From CAYPPG01 sp964412555 (lineage in GTDB: Bacteria; Hinthialibacterota; Hinthialibacteria; Hinthialibacterales; Hinthialibacteraceae): a DNA stretch of 64,000 bases. Position 1 is the first letter of the stretch; the number at the start of each line of letters is the position of its first letter. The stretch covers positions 1 through 64,000 of the forward strand of contig CAYPPG010000032.1 of the NCBI GenBank assembly GCA_964412555.1, written 5' to 3'. Shown in pieces: positions 25,899-34,893 of this stretch. The notes beneath the pieces were generated by a model, which did not search any database, was not told the origin of the DNA, and saw nothing but the letters and a program-made list of their open reading frames with translations. The position numbers and the translations under genes were made by a program.

Positions 25899-26924
25899 TC
25901 AACCCTCTCTTATTGTTGATTCCGATACAGGAGCGCTTCGATGCGTACCGATCCCCAATGCGGTTTTTACCTCATTCAATGTTTCCTGCGCGATGGGCCG
26001 ACAACGTTCCGCTCCTTGATTGGCTACATCATACACCTGATCCGGATGAGCATGTAATTCCTTATATTTCTCGCGAAACGGAGCCAGGAACGGTTCCATA
26101 TTCTCTAAAAGAACTTTTTTGCAATCTACACAACCGATCCCAGCGGTTCTGCACTCCCGATTCACCATCTGAATCTCCTCCTCCGTAGAAAAGAGCTTAT
26201 GCATCGAGAAAATATTGCAAATATGCGGATTGCCGGGATCGCTGCGGCGTTTGCGATTTTCATCGGTCACGGCGGTCATGATTTTCTGTCGCAGAATATC
26301 TGGTTCTTCGAATAAGGAAATATAGTTGTTCAGCGTTTTGCTCATCTTGGACTTTCCGTCCAGTCCCATGATTCTCGGCGTTTGAGTAAGTAACGGTTGA
26401 GGTTCGGGAAAATATTCACTAAAGGCATTATTAAATTTCCGAGCCAAATCCCGTGTCAATTCAAGATGTTGAACCTGATCGTCTCCAACCGGAACCACTT
26501 CCGCCCTGTAGATCAAAATATCTGCGGCCATTAGGGCCGGATACGCCATCAATCCCATATTGATATTTTCCGGATCCTGTTGCGATTTTTCTTTGAATTG
26601 CGTCATCCGCTCCATCTGCCCAAGCGGCGCCAGACAGGATAGAATCCAGGCCAGTTCGGTATGTTCCGGAACATCCGACTGGATCATCATCGAGCATTTT
26701 TCCGGATCCAGCCCAACCGAGATCATCGCGGCCAATGCATTGAAAACCATTTCCGGCATCGTATTCGGATCGAATGGAGTCGTGATGGCATGATAATCGA
26801 CTACCCCATAGACACAATCATATTGCTCCATCAATTCCACCCAGTTCCGAAGAGCGCCAAAATAATTTCCCAAATGAAAATCTCCGGTCGGCCGTATTCC
26901 TGAAAATATACGTTTTCTCGTCAT
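25899..26924 (-). CDS. trpS: Tryptophan--tRNA ligase
   Basis: TrpRS charges tRNA-Trp. Class I signatures are present: the HIGH-type FHLGNYFG near the N-terminus and KMSKT (in DGKSKMSKTLNN) as the KMSKS loop, with the GDDQVQHLELTRD region that recognises the amino acid. The C-terminal Cys motif (GCVDCKK) is a zinc-binding-like pair seen in part of the family. I set the start at ATG 26924, with GGAAG upstream; the longer in-frame extension has no site. sixA follows directly. Confidence 0.93.
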   Translation of the reverse strand: MTRKRIFSGIRPTGDFHLGNYFGALRNWVELMEQYDCVYGVVDYHAITTPFDPNTMPEMVFNALAAMISVGLDPEKCSMMIQSDVPEHTELAWILSCLAPLGQMERMTQFKEKSQQDPENINMGLMAYPALMAADILIYRAEVVPVGDDQVQHLELTRDLARKFNNAFSEYFPEPQPLLTQTPRIMGLDGKSKMSKTLNNYISLFEEPDILRQKIMTAVTDENRKRRSDPGNPHICNIFSMHKLFSTEEEIQMVNRECRTAGIGCVDCKKVLLENMEPFLAPFREKYKELHAHPDQVYDVANQGAERCRPIAQETLNEVKTALGIGTHRSAPVSESTIREG

Positions 26925-27058
26925 AGTAAGTTCTTCCCATATAATCGTATGATCATTTCCATCAATCCTTGATTCAGAACCCATAGAAATATGAAAAAAA
27001 AGAATATCCTCAGCCAATGGTCATGTCCAGATTCAAGAAAACTCCATACTCCTGGAGA

Positions 27059-27133
27059 CCAAAGGCAACACGTCAGATTAGCCCTTGCTTTTCACCGGGT
27101 ACCAAGGGCAAGATGTCAGGTCTGCCCTTGCTT
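27059..27133. repeat. Tandem 32-bp hairpin repeats upstream of trpS
   Basis: Two related 32-bp units (27059-27090 and 27102-27133, period 43 bp) have the form CCAAGGGCAA-GATGTCAGGT-CTGCCCTTGCTT. The outer arms AAGGGCA and TGCCCTT pair. A third copy with CACGGGCA/TGCCCGTG arms lies at 53704-53736, showing compensatory change in the stem. Confidence 0.8.
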
Positions 27134-27170
27134 TCAACACTCGATCCGCCAAACCACCCTCTCTTCACAA

Positions 27171-29192
27171 TCAAGAAAAACCAGTACGCTTAAACAAACG
27201 CCGTAACACATCATCGGACAGGAACAAAATATTCGGTCTCCCATGAGGACACACGTTCCTTCGCGGTATTTTTTCCAACCCACGGATAATGCTGCTCATA
27301 TCTTCGAAGGATAATGAATCCCCAAATTTGACCGCTGCACGGCAGGCCATCGTATGCAATGCTCGTTCCCGTTTTTCAGCGCTGTTTCCCTCATGTTTCA
27401 GTTCACCAATTACATCCTTGATAAACGATTCCGCATCTTCCAACGTTAACGCCGAGGGGACGGATCGAATCACGAAAGTCTTCGGACCGAACGGTTCCAT
27501 ATCATATCCGAGTTGTTGAAAAAGCGGTTCGTTTTCTTCCAGGATCACCGCATCATCCGGAGAAAAATCGACAGTAAGAGGAAACAGCAATGGTTGGCTG
27601 GCAATTGCAGCACGCTCTGACTCAAGCAAAAATTCCTCGAATAGAATCCGTTCATGAGCGGCATGTTGATCGATCACATATAATCCGTCTGTTCCCTCTG
27701 CAAGAATATAACTATTCAATAACTGTCCCCGTACTGTCAACTCCCCCGCCCCTTCAAGAGACCGGGGAGAAAACAATTCTTCCGGCCGCTTCTCCGCTTT
27801 CCCTAAATCCGCCAGTCCGGACTCTTCGATCGATTTCACTTTTTCCTGTTCTGAAACAGGATGTTGGCTCGGTTGCCCCAGTTCTTTGCGATTCAACTGG
27901 CTGATCGATTCGATAACTTGTTGTGTATTCTTTTTTGAGAATTCCTCCGTCGGCGGGGGAGGCGGCGGAATTGAAATATCTTCTACCTTTGCCGATGTTT
28001 CTTCTTTTGAATCATCAAAAGAAGAAAGTTGATGAGGTGGATTTTTTTCTTCTTCCTTTTGCTCTTTCGGATGGTCGAGAACCTGTTTCGCTGTTTCGTA
28101 CCCATCCTGTTTTGGAACGGAAACGACATTCGGTCCTGAAACAACCGGTTTCGATTTTTCATGCTGTAATGATTCAAAAATTTGAGCGGTTTCCGCTTTG
28201 GCTTCCTCGCGTGTATCCCACGCCTGCCGGATCGCCCCATACATCGCGGAAAAGATAGCATCTTCCCGATAAAACTTGATTTCCTGTTTGGTGGGATGAA
28301 CATTGATGTCGATATCGTGAGGATTTACCTCAAGAAATAAAAACACGACTGGAAAACGGCCGGTAGGCAGCAGATTTCGATAACCGTTCATCACCGCCCG
28401 ATGCAGCAAGCGATCTTTGATGTATCGATTATTGATAAAAAAATAAATGTGCTGAGAACCGTTACGCGTCAATGTCGGGCGTGAAATCAAACCGGATATG
28501 GATACGACCGGTGTATCCAAGGAAACCGGGATCATATCATCCAACATCTCTTTGCTGAATACTTGTTTGATCCGCTCGGGAAGATTGTCGACAGGAGGCA
28601 TATCGAGTGATCTTCGACCGTTATGCGCAAAGGTAAAATGAACGGCTTCATGGGCCAAAGCAAACCAATTGATCGTGGAGAGCACATGCCCCATTTCCGT
28701 TGCCGGTTTTTTCAAGAATTTTCGCCGGGCGGGCGTATTATAGAAAAGATCGGTGATTTTTATGGTGGTTCCAGCCGGCGCACCGGTTTCCGTCGGGGGA
28801 AATTCTTTTCCGCCTTCCACGACAATTTTTGCCGCAAATTCTTCATCGGGAGGGCGAGTGACAATTTCCAGTTTGGATACGGAACTGATCGCCGCAAGCG
28901 CTTCGCCACGGAATCCACGAGTCGTGATTGCGTCCAAATCTTCTACCGTGTGGATTTTGCTGGTGGCATGACGCTTTATGCACATTTGTGCATCTTCACG
29001 AGACATCCCGCAACCATTGTCCGTTACGCGCATACTGTTCAGCCCCCCGTTTTCGATTTCGATATCGATGCGCGTAGCTCCGGCATCGATGGCGTTATCG
29101 ATCAATTCGCGAATCACCGAAGCGGGGCGTTCCACCACTTCCCCGGCTGCGATTCGATTGGCTATTTCGGGAGGTAGAATTTTTATCATCAT
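27171..29192 (-). CDS. mutL: DNA mismatch repair protein MutL (endonuclease type)
   Basis: MutL couples mismatch recognition by MutS to strand incision. The N-terminal GHKL ATPase domain shows the ELIDNAIDAG, DNGCGM and TRGFRGEAL motifs. A long Pro/Glu/Ser-rich linker (about 340-470) precedes the C-terminal dimerisation domain. The endonuclease motif DQHAAHERILFE is intact, with ACRAAV and CPHGRP, which supply metal ligands; so this MutL probably nicks DNA itself and needs no MutH. At 673 residues it has normal length. It overlaps an upstream small membrane ORF by 4 bp. Confidence 0.95.
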   Translation of the reverse strand: MMIKILPPEIANRIAAGEVVERPASVIRELIDNAIDAGATRIDIEIENGGLNSMRVTDNGCGMSREDAQMCIKRHATSKIHTVEDLDAITTRGFRGEALAAISSVSKLEIVTRPPDEEFAAKIVVEGGKEFPPTETGAPAGTTIKITDLFYNTPARRKFLKKPATEMGHVLSTINWFALAHEAVHFTFAHNGRRSLDMPPVDNLPERIKQVFSKEMLDDMIPVSLDTPVVSISGLISRPTLTRNGSQHIYFFINNRYIKDRLLHRAVMNGYRNLLPTGRFPVVFLFLEVNPHDIDINVHPTKQEIKFYREDAIFSAMYGAIRQAWDTREEAKAETAQIFESLQHEKSKPVVSGPNVVSVPKQDGYETAKQVLDHPKEQKEEEKNPPHQLSSFDDSKEETSAKVEDISIPPPPPPTEEFSKKNTQQVIESISQLNRKELGQPSQHPVSEQEKVKSIEESGLADLGKAEKRPEELFSPRSLEGAGELTVRGQLLNSYILAEGTDGLYVIDQHAAHERILFEEFLLESERAAIASQPLLFPLTVDFSPDDAVILEENEPLFQQLGYDMEPFGPKTFVIRSVPSALTLEDAESFIKDVIGELKHEGNSAEKRERALHTMACRAAVKFGDSLSFEDMSSIIRGLEKIPRRNVCPHGRPNILFLSDDVLRRLFKRTGFS

Positions 29193-29401
29193 TCCGGTAA
29201 AGAAGAATCCGTATTATCATCATCAGGGCGAATCAACAATATACAAAACATACCTACACATCCAGCAATTGTAAACAAAGAAGCGAAAAATCCCCGCCAA
29301 TCGCTGCCATCTTTCCCGACTAAAGCCAGAATAAATAGACCCAGCACAAAAAGAGAAAAAAACAGGATGAATAAATTTCGTTTTATACGTATTGAAAACA
29401 T
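29189..29401 (-). CDS. 70-aa two-helix membrane protein upstream of mutL
   Basis: The protein has two predicted transmembrane helices (about 10-28 and 41-57) and a polar C-terminus. It overlaps mutL by 4 bp (ATGA type), which suggests coupled translation. The ribosome binding site is weak. I do not recognise a family. It may be a genuine small protein or a leader-like ORF for mutL. Confidence 0.55.
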   Translation of the reverse strand: MFSIRIKRNLFILFFSLFVLGLFILALVGKDGSDWRGFFASLFTIAGCVGMFCILLIRPDDDNTDSSLPE

Positions 29402-29605
29402 GACTAAAATAAAATAAGCGATAGCCGTATTATGATTTCCATATCCGATGTAGTCCAGACAATAGCATTGGAAATTATTTAGAGAAAGTTGTGCGTATGA
29501 ATTTGTATGGGCTAGACTCTCACATTCCTCTAATGATACACTTTTGCAATTTCCGGAGCAAATGCTCCTGCAGTTACTTTATCTAGTTGGAGAAGGGAGA
29601 TAAAC

Positions 29606-30631
29606 ATGAAAAACATATCGAGGAGTCTGCTATGCTTGGTCTTTGTTTTGTTGGCGGGAATTGCGGTGGAAGCACAAATCCAATCTGCAGGAATTTTACG
29701 GGATGAATACACACTCGGATTGACTCCACCGATCAAAAGTATCGGAATGGGTGGAGCCTATGTCGGTGTGGATGATACGATGTCGATGAATCCGGCGGCC
29801 TTGGCCGGTGTGGATTTTCGGGAAGCGATGGTGATGTACGGTCTATATGACCATGACATGGGACCGACAGCGCATCGGGGCCGCGGCAGCCTGATCACTC
29901 CGGTCCCCTACCTAGGCGGCGCAGCGAGATTGATGCTGGATGGTTTGATCACCGATGGCAAAGGGGAAACGTTATTGAGCAATCCCGCCAACGGCGATCC
30001 TTATGACATCGAATTCGATGCCTTCACTCTCGGACTGCAATACGGCCGCAATATCACCGATTGGGCCGCTGTCGGTTTTGGAGCGTATCCGTATGAAAAA
30101 GCGAATGTCGATCTCTATTCCACAGCCGCCGATGTCCGCGCCGACGCGCTGTCACAAATCGGCAGCATACAACTCGGCTCACTTTTCCGACCTCATGAAC
30201 GTATCAATCTCGGCGCGCAATTCATCTATATCAAAGATGATCTCGAAGCATCCATCCCGGGGCTGATGGATATGGGAGATTATTATCATATTCATTATTA
30301 CGCCATCGGCGCCTCCTTTATGCCCTTTGATGGAACCCTTCTCGCTGTGGATTACTGGAACGGCGAAATCGAAGGCGCCCAGAGTCTGATCCCCCAAGAT
30401 ATCTTCGATGTCGATGTCGATCGTTGGAACATCGGTGTACAGCAACGCGTCTGTGAATACGCCGATTTGAGATTGGGATATAACAATGGCGGTATTACCA
30501 CCGGCTTTTCTGTTCACATCACGGAGAATCTCGATTTTGATTATGCCTATGCAAACGAAGCGTTGGGCGATAAAGAAAACGTATTTAAGGAAACCGACTT
30601 TCATGGTGTTTCTTTAACGTATCGATTCTAA
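29606..30631 (+). CDS. PorV/UPF0164-like outer-membrane beta-barrel protein
   Basis: The protein has a Sec signal peptide (MKNISRSLLCLVFVLLAGIAVEA) and about 320 residues of alternating amphipathic strands. It ends in the outer-membrane signature aromatic residue (SLTYRF). The internal GMGGAYVGVDDTMSMNPAALAG region is typical of FadL-like and PorV-like barrels. It could transport hydrophobic compounds or assemble surface proteins; the substrate is unknown. It is a single gene with a good terminator downstream. Confidence 0.78.
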   Translation: MKNISRSLLCLVFVLLAGIAVEAQIQSAGILRDEYTLGLTPPIKSIGMGGAYVGVDDTMSMNPAALAGVDFREAMVMYGLYDHDMGPTAHRGRGSLITPVPYLGGAARLMLDGLITDGKGETLLSNPANGDPYDIEFDAFTLGLQYGRNITDWAAVGFGAYPYEKANVDLYSTAADVRADALSQIGSIQLGSLFRPHERINLGAQFIYIKDDLEASIPGLMDMGDYYHIHYYAIGASFMPFDGTLLAVDYWNGEIEGAQSLIPQDIFDVDVDRWNIGVQQRVCEYADLRLGYNNGGITTGFSVHITENLDFDYAYANEALGDKENVFKETDFHGVSLTYRF

Positions 30632-30686
30632 TTTCTACATCACTCCCTCCTTTCGGCATAACGCCGGATTCAACCGGAGAGACATT

Positions 30687-30720
30687 AGCCCATCATGAGA
30701 AGGATGGGCTTCCCTTTTTA
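30687..30720 (+). terminator. Terminator after the outer-membrane protein gene
   Basis: AGCCCATC and GATGGGCT form an eight-pair stem with an eight-base loop, followed by TCCC and a T run. It lies 56 bp after the barrel gene stop. Confidence 0.65.
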
Positions 30721-30941
30721 TGGGCATTCCGTTTCCAAACAAGAGTGGATAAAATAACTTGAGATCTATTGAATTGGGAATAATCAAGATTATTTACAAA
30801 TGATTTACACTCTTATTACAGATATCCGAAACATGTTTTTAAATAAGAGTGAAGTTGTAAGTGAAATGGAAAACAAATCCAATCTACCGGTTGTTTGAAG
30901 TTGGATAAAAATACCAAATTTTGCAAAGGAGAACAGGAAAT

Positions 30942-31982
30942 ATGCCTTTAGTACCAATGAGAATCCTTCTGGATCACGCCGCGGAAAATGCGTACGGCGT
31001 CGCCGCTTTCAACGTGAACAATATGGAACAAATCCAGGCGATTATGATGGCCGCCGAAGAAACCAACTCTCCCGTTATCGTCCAAGCCAGCCGGGGCGCT
31101 CGCAGTTATACAAACGACAACTATCTCCGCCATCTCATGATCGCCGCTTCCGAATTGTATCCCAACATTCCTATCGCGATGCACCAGGATCACGGAAACA
31201 GCCCGGAGACCTGCATGTCCGCCATCGATAATGGATTCACGAGCGTTATGATGGACGGCTCCCTTCAGGAAGACGGGAAAACGCCCGCCTCGTTTGAATA
31301 CAATGTCGAAACCACCAAAAAAGTCGTCGAGATGGCTCATGCGAAAGGCGTATCCGTCGAAGGAGAACTGGGCTGTCTAGGAAGCCTCGAAACCGGCACC
31401 GGCGACAAAGAAGACGGACACGGGTTCGAAGGGAAACTGGATAAAGAAAAACTGTTGACCGATCCGGAGCAAGCAGTTGAATTCGTCGAAAAAACCGGCG
31501 TCGACGCCCTCGCCGTCGCGATCGGAACCAGCCATGGCGCATACAAATTCACCCGAAAACCGACCGGTGATATTTTGGCGATGGACCGGATCGATGAAAT
31601 CAACAAAAAATTACCGAATACGCACCTCGTTATGCACGGTTCGTCTTCCGTACCGGAAGAATTGGTCGACATCATCAACCAATACGGCGGCGGTATCCAA
31701 AAAGCTTATGGTGTTCCAGTCGAAGAAATTCAACGCGGAATCAAATCCGGTGTCCGCAAAATCAACGTCGACACTGACAACCGCTTGGCGATCACCGGTG
31801 CTATCCGCAAAGTCTTCGCTGAAAAACCGGCTGAATTCGATCCACGAAAATATTTTGGTCCCGCCCGCGCCGCCATGGCGGAAGTTTGCAAAGCCCGCAT
31901 GATCGCCTTCGGCCAAGCCGGCAAAGCGGACAAAATCAAATGCATCACCCTTATTGATATGGCAGCGAAGTATAAAGGATAA
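30942..31982 (+). CDS. Class II fructose-1,6-bisphosphate aldolase
   Basis: The Zn2+-dependent aldolase interconverts fructose 1,6-bisphosphate with dihydroxyacetone phosphate and glyceraldehyde 3-phosphate. Seen are MHQDHGNS with metal ligand His, GELGCLGSLETG, and the LVMHGSSSVPEE phosphate-binding region near the C-terminus. It is 346 residues, as in the class II (CbbA-like) branch. ATG 30942 is preceded by AAAGGAG; an in-frame ATG at 30921 has no site. A perfect terminator follows it. Confidence 0.92.
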   Translation: MPLVPMRILLDHAAENAYGVAAFNVNNMEQIQAIMMAAEETNSPVIVQASRGARSYTNDNYLRHLMIAASELYPNIPIAMHQDHGNSPETCMSAIDNGFTSVMMDGSLQEDGKTPASFEYNVETTKKVVEMAHAKGVSVEGELGCLGSLETGTGDKEDGHGFEGKLDKEKLLTDPEQAVEFVEKTGVDALAVAIGTSHGAYKFTRKPTGDILAMDRIDEINKKLPNTHLVMHGSSSVPEELVDIINQYGGGIQKAYGVPVEEIQRGIKSGVRKINVDTDNRLAITGAIRKVFAEKPAEFDPRKYFGPARAAMAEVCKARMIAFGQAGKADKIKCITLIDMAAKYKG

Positions 31983-32015
31983 ATTCAACGTTCCATTTCA
32001 TCTATCAAACGGAAG

Positions 32016-32046
32016 AATGGGTCAATTCAGTTGACCCATTTTTTAC
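32016..32046 (+). terminator. Strong intrinsic terminator after the aldolase gene
   Basis: ATGGGTCAA and TTGACCCAT form a perfect nine-pair stem around a five-base loop, followed directly by six T. It ends the aldolase transcript and separates it from the DegT-family gene. Confidence 0.9.
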
Positions 32047-32278
32047 TTGTTTCGTACATGCGTATTCCGATGAACAGGCAGAATCATCCCGAAACGGCTC
32101 ACCGAACCGCATAATCCTTTTGGACTTTTTGCCGCCGCGTCATTTGCCGGTCAAAAAATTAAAATCCATGTGCCGATTCTGCTGAGAGTTTTCCTTTTCA
32201 CCGTTCCCGCTTCTTGTTTTTTTCGGCAAATGATGATAATTCTATCGTTGATATTCACAGAAAGGCGGTTTTTCAATC

Positions 32279-33472
32279 ATGCCAGGACCAGGAGCCTATT
32301 GGATTGGTGAAGAAGAGAAACAAGAAGTGCTCGAAGTGCTCGAAAGCGGACACGTCAATCGTTACGGCGATCTGAACGATCCGACATTCAAGCAGAAAGT
32401 ATTGACCTTCGAAAAGGAATTCGCGGAATACTGTGGTGCGAAGCATTGTGTGGCAACGAGTTCGGGAACCAGCACGCTGTTTATTTCAATGAAAACCATC
32501 GGGATTGAGCCAGGTGATGAAATCATTATTCCGACGTATACTTTCATCGCTTCCTATGGCGCTGCCATCTTCCTCGGTGCGGCGCCGGTTTTAGCCGAGA
32601 TCGATGAGAGTCTGTGTATCGATCCGGAGGATCTCGAAAAGCGGATCACGCCCAAAACCAAAGCGATCATGCCTGTTCATATTCTCGGCAATCCTTGCAA
32701 TATGGAAGCGGTCATGGATATCGCGAATCGGCACGGCATTCCGATTGTCGAAGATTGCTGCCAAGCGTGCGGTGCTTCCTATCGCGGGAAAAAAGTCGGA
32801 AATTTCGGAGAACTCGGTGGTTTTTCGTTGAATATTTTCAAGACGATCACTGCCGGTGACGGCGGGATGTTGATCACCAACAATGACGAGCATTATGAAA
32901 ACGCTTTCTCCTTACAAGACCAAGGGTATAAAAAACAAGAAGGGAAGCTGGCTATGATCCCACCGAGTATTCTGGGATTGAATTTCCGTATCAATGAACT
33001 AACCGGTGCGTTCGCATTGGCGCAGCTGCGCAAACTTGACAAAATCATCAATACGCTTCGTGAGAAAAAACGAAAATTGAAAGAATTGATCTCCGGAGGA
33101 CAGGGATATCATTTCCGGACCTTGAACGATTCCGATGGCGAATGCGCAACCGTCCTGACCGTCATCTTCGATAAAGCGGAGCAGGCGGCAAAAGTCAGCC
33201 AAACACTCGACACTGTTACCGTCGACGATACCGGCTGGCATGTGTATTCCAATATGGATCAAATCGTCCGGTACCTGAAATCGATCGGCTATGCGGGATC
33301 GTTGGGTGATGTTCCGCGAACCGATGACATCATGAAACGCTCGATCAATCTCAGCGTCGGCGTCGTCGACGCCGGGCTAGGCACCGCTTTCGGCATCGAT
33401 ATCAACTCCACCGACGAAGACATCGAACGAACCGCCGAACGTTTCCTCAATGCTTGCAAAGAATCGGTGTAA
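32279..33472 (+). CDS. DegT/DnrJ/EryC1/StrS-family aminotransferase
   Basis: This PLP-dependent enzyme (397 residues) is of the family that aminates NDP-keto sugars in envelope or natural-product synthesis. The PLP lysine is K188 in NIFKTITAGDGG. D159 and Q162 in VEDCCQACGA contact the cofactor. VNRYGD and YTFIASYGAAI are further family motifs. The acceptor sugar cannot be told. A HAD phosphatase and a CPBP protease gene follow on the same strand, but no sugar nucleotide genes are adjacent. Confidence 0.88.
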   Translation: MPGPGAYWIGEEEKQEVLEVLESGHVNRYGDLNDPTFKQKVLTFEKEFAEYCGAKHCVATSSGTSTLFISMKTIGIEPGDEIIIPTYTFIASYGAAIFLGAAPVLAEIDESLCIDPEDLEKRITPKTKAIMPVHILGNPCNMEAVMDIANRHGIPIVEDCCQACGASYRGKKVGNFGELGGFSLNIFKTITAGDGGMLITNNDEHYENAFSLQDQGYKKQEGKLAMIPPSILGLNFRINELTGAFALAQLRKLDKIINTLREKKRKLKELISGGQGYHFRTLNDSDGECATVLTVIFDKAEQAAKVSQTLDTVTVDDTGWHVYSNMDQIVRYLKSIGYAGSLGDVPRTDDIMKRSINLSVGVVDAGLGTAFGIDINSTDEDIERTAERFLNACKESV

Positions 33473-33549
33473 GCACACAATATTACCTTTATACATGTTT
33501 TCTACCAAGAATAAGCTCTCCTTTGTATCAACCCGAAAGGATATTCTCC

Positions 33550-34203
33550 ATGTCAAATAACAATATCCGCGCATTCTTTTTCGACCTGGACGGCACGTTG
33601 ATGGATACTGAAGTCTTGTATGTCGAAGCCGTCAAAAGCGCTCTCGCCGAGAAAAATTGTCTATTGACACAGGAGGAGGCCACCGAACTTGTGTACGGCA
33701 AGAGTTGGCGTGATGTCTATGCCGATTCCTGTCAACGATTCCCCAACGCATATCCTACGATCGATTCCATGAAGGAAGTCATTTATAAGTATTTTTCACG
33801 TTTACGCGGATTACGCGATATTTGTATATTGACATCCATCGAACTGTTAAAAATACTGTCGAAGAATCATCCGGTAGCGATCGTATCCGGTTCTTCGCGA
33901 AAGGATATCGAAGAAAGCCTTGCGATCATGAAGATCGAAAACAATATCCGCTTCTTTCTCGGCTCCGAAGATTATTTTCCTGGCAAACCCGATCCGATTT
34001 GTTACCGGATGGCCGCCGAACAGATTGGTCATCTACCTGCGCAATGCCTCGTCTTCGAAGACTCTTCCGCAGGCGTTCGCGCCGCAAAGGCTGCCGGAAT
34101 GAAATGTGTCGCTCTAAAACGCAATAGCACGCTCGAACAAGATGTTTCACCAGCCGATCTTGTTTTATCGGATTTGGCCGATTTTTCCTTGGAGAAAGTG
34201 TAA
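33550..34203 (+). CDS. HAD-superfamily hydrolase (beta-phosphoglucomutase-like)
   Basis: The 217-residue protein has the HAD motifs DLDGTLMDTE (D12 nucleophile, D14), VSGSS (motif II), and a motif III/IV region EDSSAGVRAAKAAGM with a helical cap in between. Such enzymes are phosphatases or phosphoglucomutases for sugar phosphates. The start at ATG 33550 has GAAAGGATATTCTCC upstream. It is one base away from the CPBP gene and downstream of the DegT gene. Confidence 0.86.
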   Translation: MSNNNIRAFFFDLDGTLMDTEVLYVEAVKSALAEKNCLLTQEEATELVYGKSWRDVYADSCQRFPNAYPTIDSMKEVIYKYFSRLRGLRDICILTSIELLKILSKNHPVAIVSGSSRKDIEESLAIMKIENNIRFFLGSEDYFPGKPDPICYRMAAEQIGHLPAQCLVFEDSSAGVRAAKAAGMKCVALKRNSTLEQDVSPADLVLSDLADFSLEKV

Positions 34204-34204
34204 G

Positions 34205-34858
34205 ATGCAAAGAGAATCCTCCAATACTTCCTATGCATGGTTTTGGTTGGTGATAGGGCTTCTCGCGGCGTGGTTTCTCCGCATGATTCTGTTTTTTGTT
34301 TTTGACAGAACTTTCGATTCTCAACTCATCCGTTCCCTGCTCTCCGTTGGATACCGCTTTTTGATTTTTGTCCTGCCCGTCTTTTGGTATCTGCGGCGGC
34401 ATCATGAACCGGCTTTGGAATTTTTGAAAATCACCACCTCTCCAAGTCGGGGCTTCGTAGTGAGCGGAATCATTTTGTGTATCGGCGTAGCAATTCAGAT
34501 TTTTACGATAGTCATGAATATAGATTCTTTACCACAAGAAAACGGATTGGGAATATTGGATAAAGTCGTGGTGACAGCGTTTTTTGAAGAAATCCTTTTT
34601 CGCGGTTTTATTCTCCACCAATTGCAAAAAACGCTCTCCTTTAGCCGGGCTAATATCTACACCTCGTTATTGTTCTTGCCTTTTCATTGGATTACGTGGT
34701 CTATGGTAGGATGGGGGAGTATAGAGATGATTTTCATCCGCTCACTTCTGTTGTTTTTTCTTGTTTCCATCCCTTTGGGGTTGTTGGTCAAAAAGTCAAA
34801 TTCTATTTGGCCTGCGGTTTTCTTTCATCTTATGGTGAATTTTATTAATCAATCATGA
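34205..34858 (+). CDS. CPBP-family intramembrane metalloprotease
   Basis: This 217-residue membrane protein has about six helices and the CPBP motifs FFEEILFRGF (EExxxR) and FLPFHWITW (FxxxH), the glutamate and histidine ligands of an intramembrane protease. CPBP proteins act in bacteriocin immunity, prenylated-protein processing or general membrane proteolysis; the target here is unknown. It begins one base after the HAD gene stop. Confidence 0.85.
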   Translation: MQRESSNTSYAWFWLVIGLLAAWFLRMILFFVFDRTFDSQLIRSLLSVGYRFLIFVLPVFWYLRRHHEPALEFLKITTSPSRGFVVSGIILCIGVAIQIFTIVMNIDSLPQENGLGILDKVVVTAFFEEILFRGFILHQLQKTLSFSRANIYTSLLFLPFHWITWSMVGWGSIEMIFIRSLLLFFLVSIPLGLLVKKSNSIWPAVFFHLMVNFINQS

Positions 34859-34893
34859 TTTGAGGAAATCTTCAAAGAGGCGAACAAACCTTG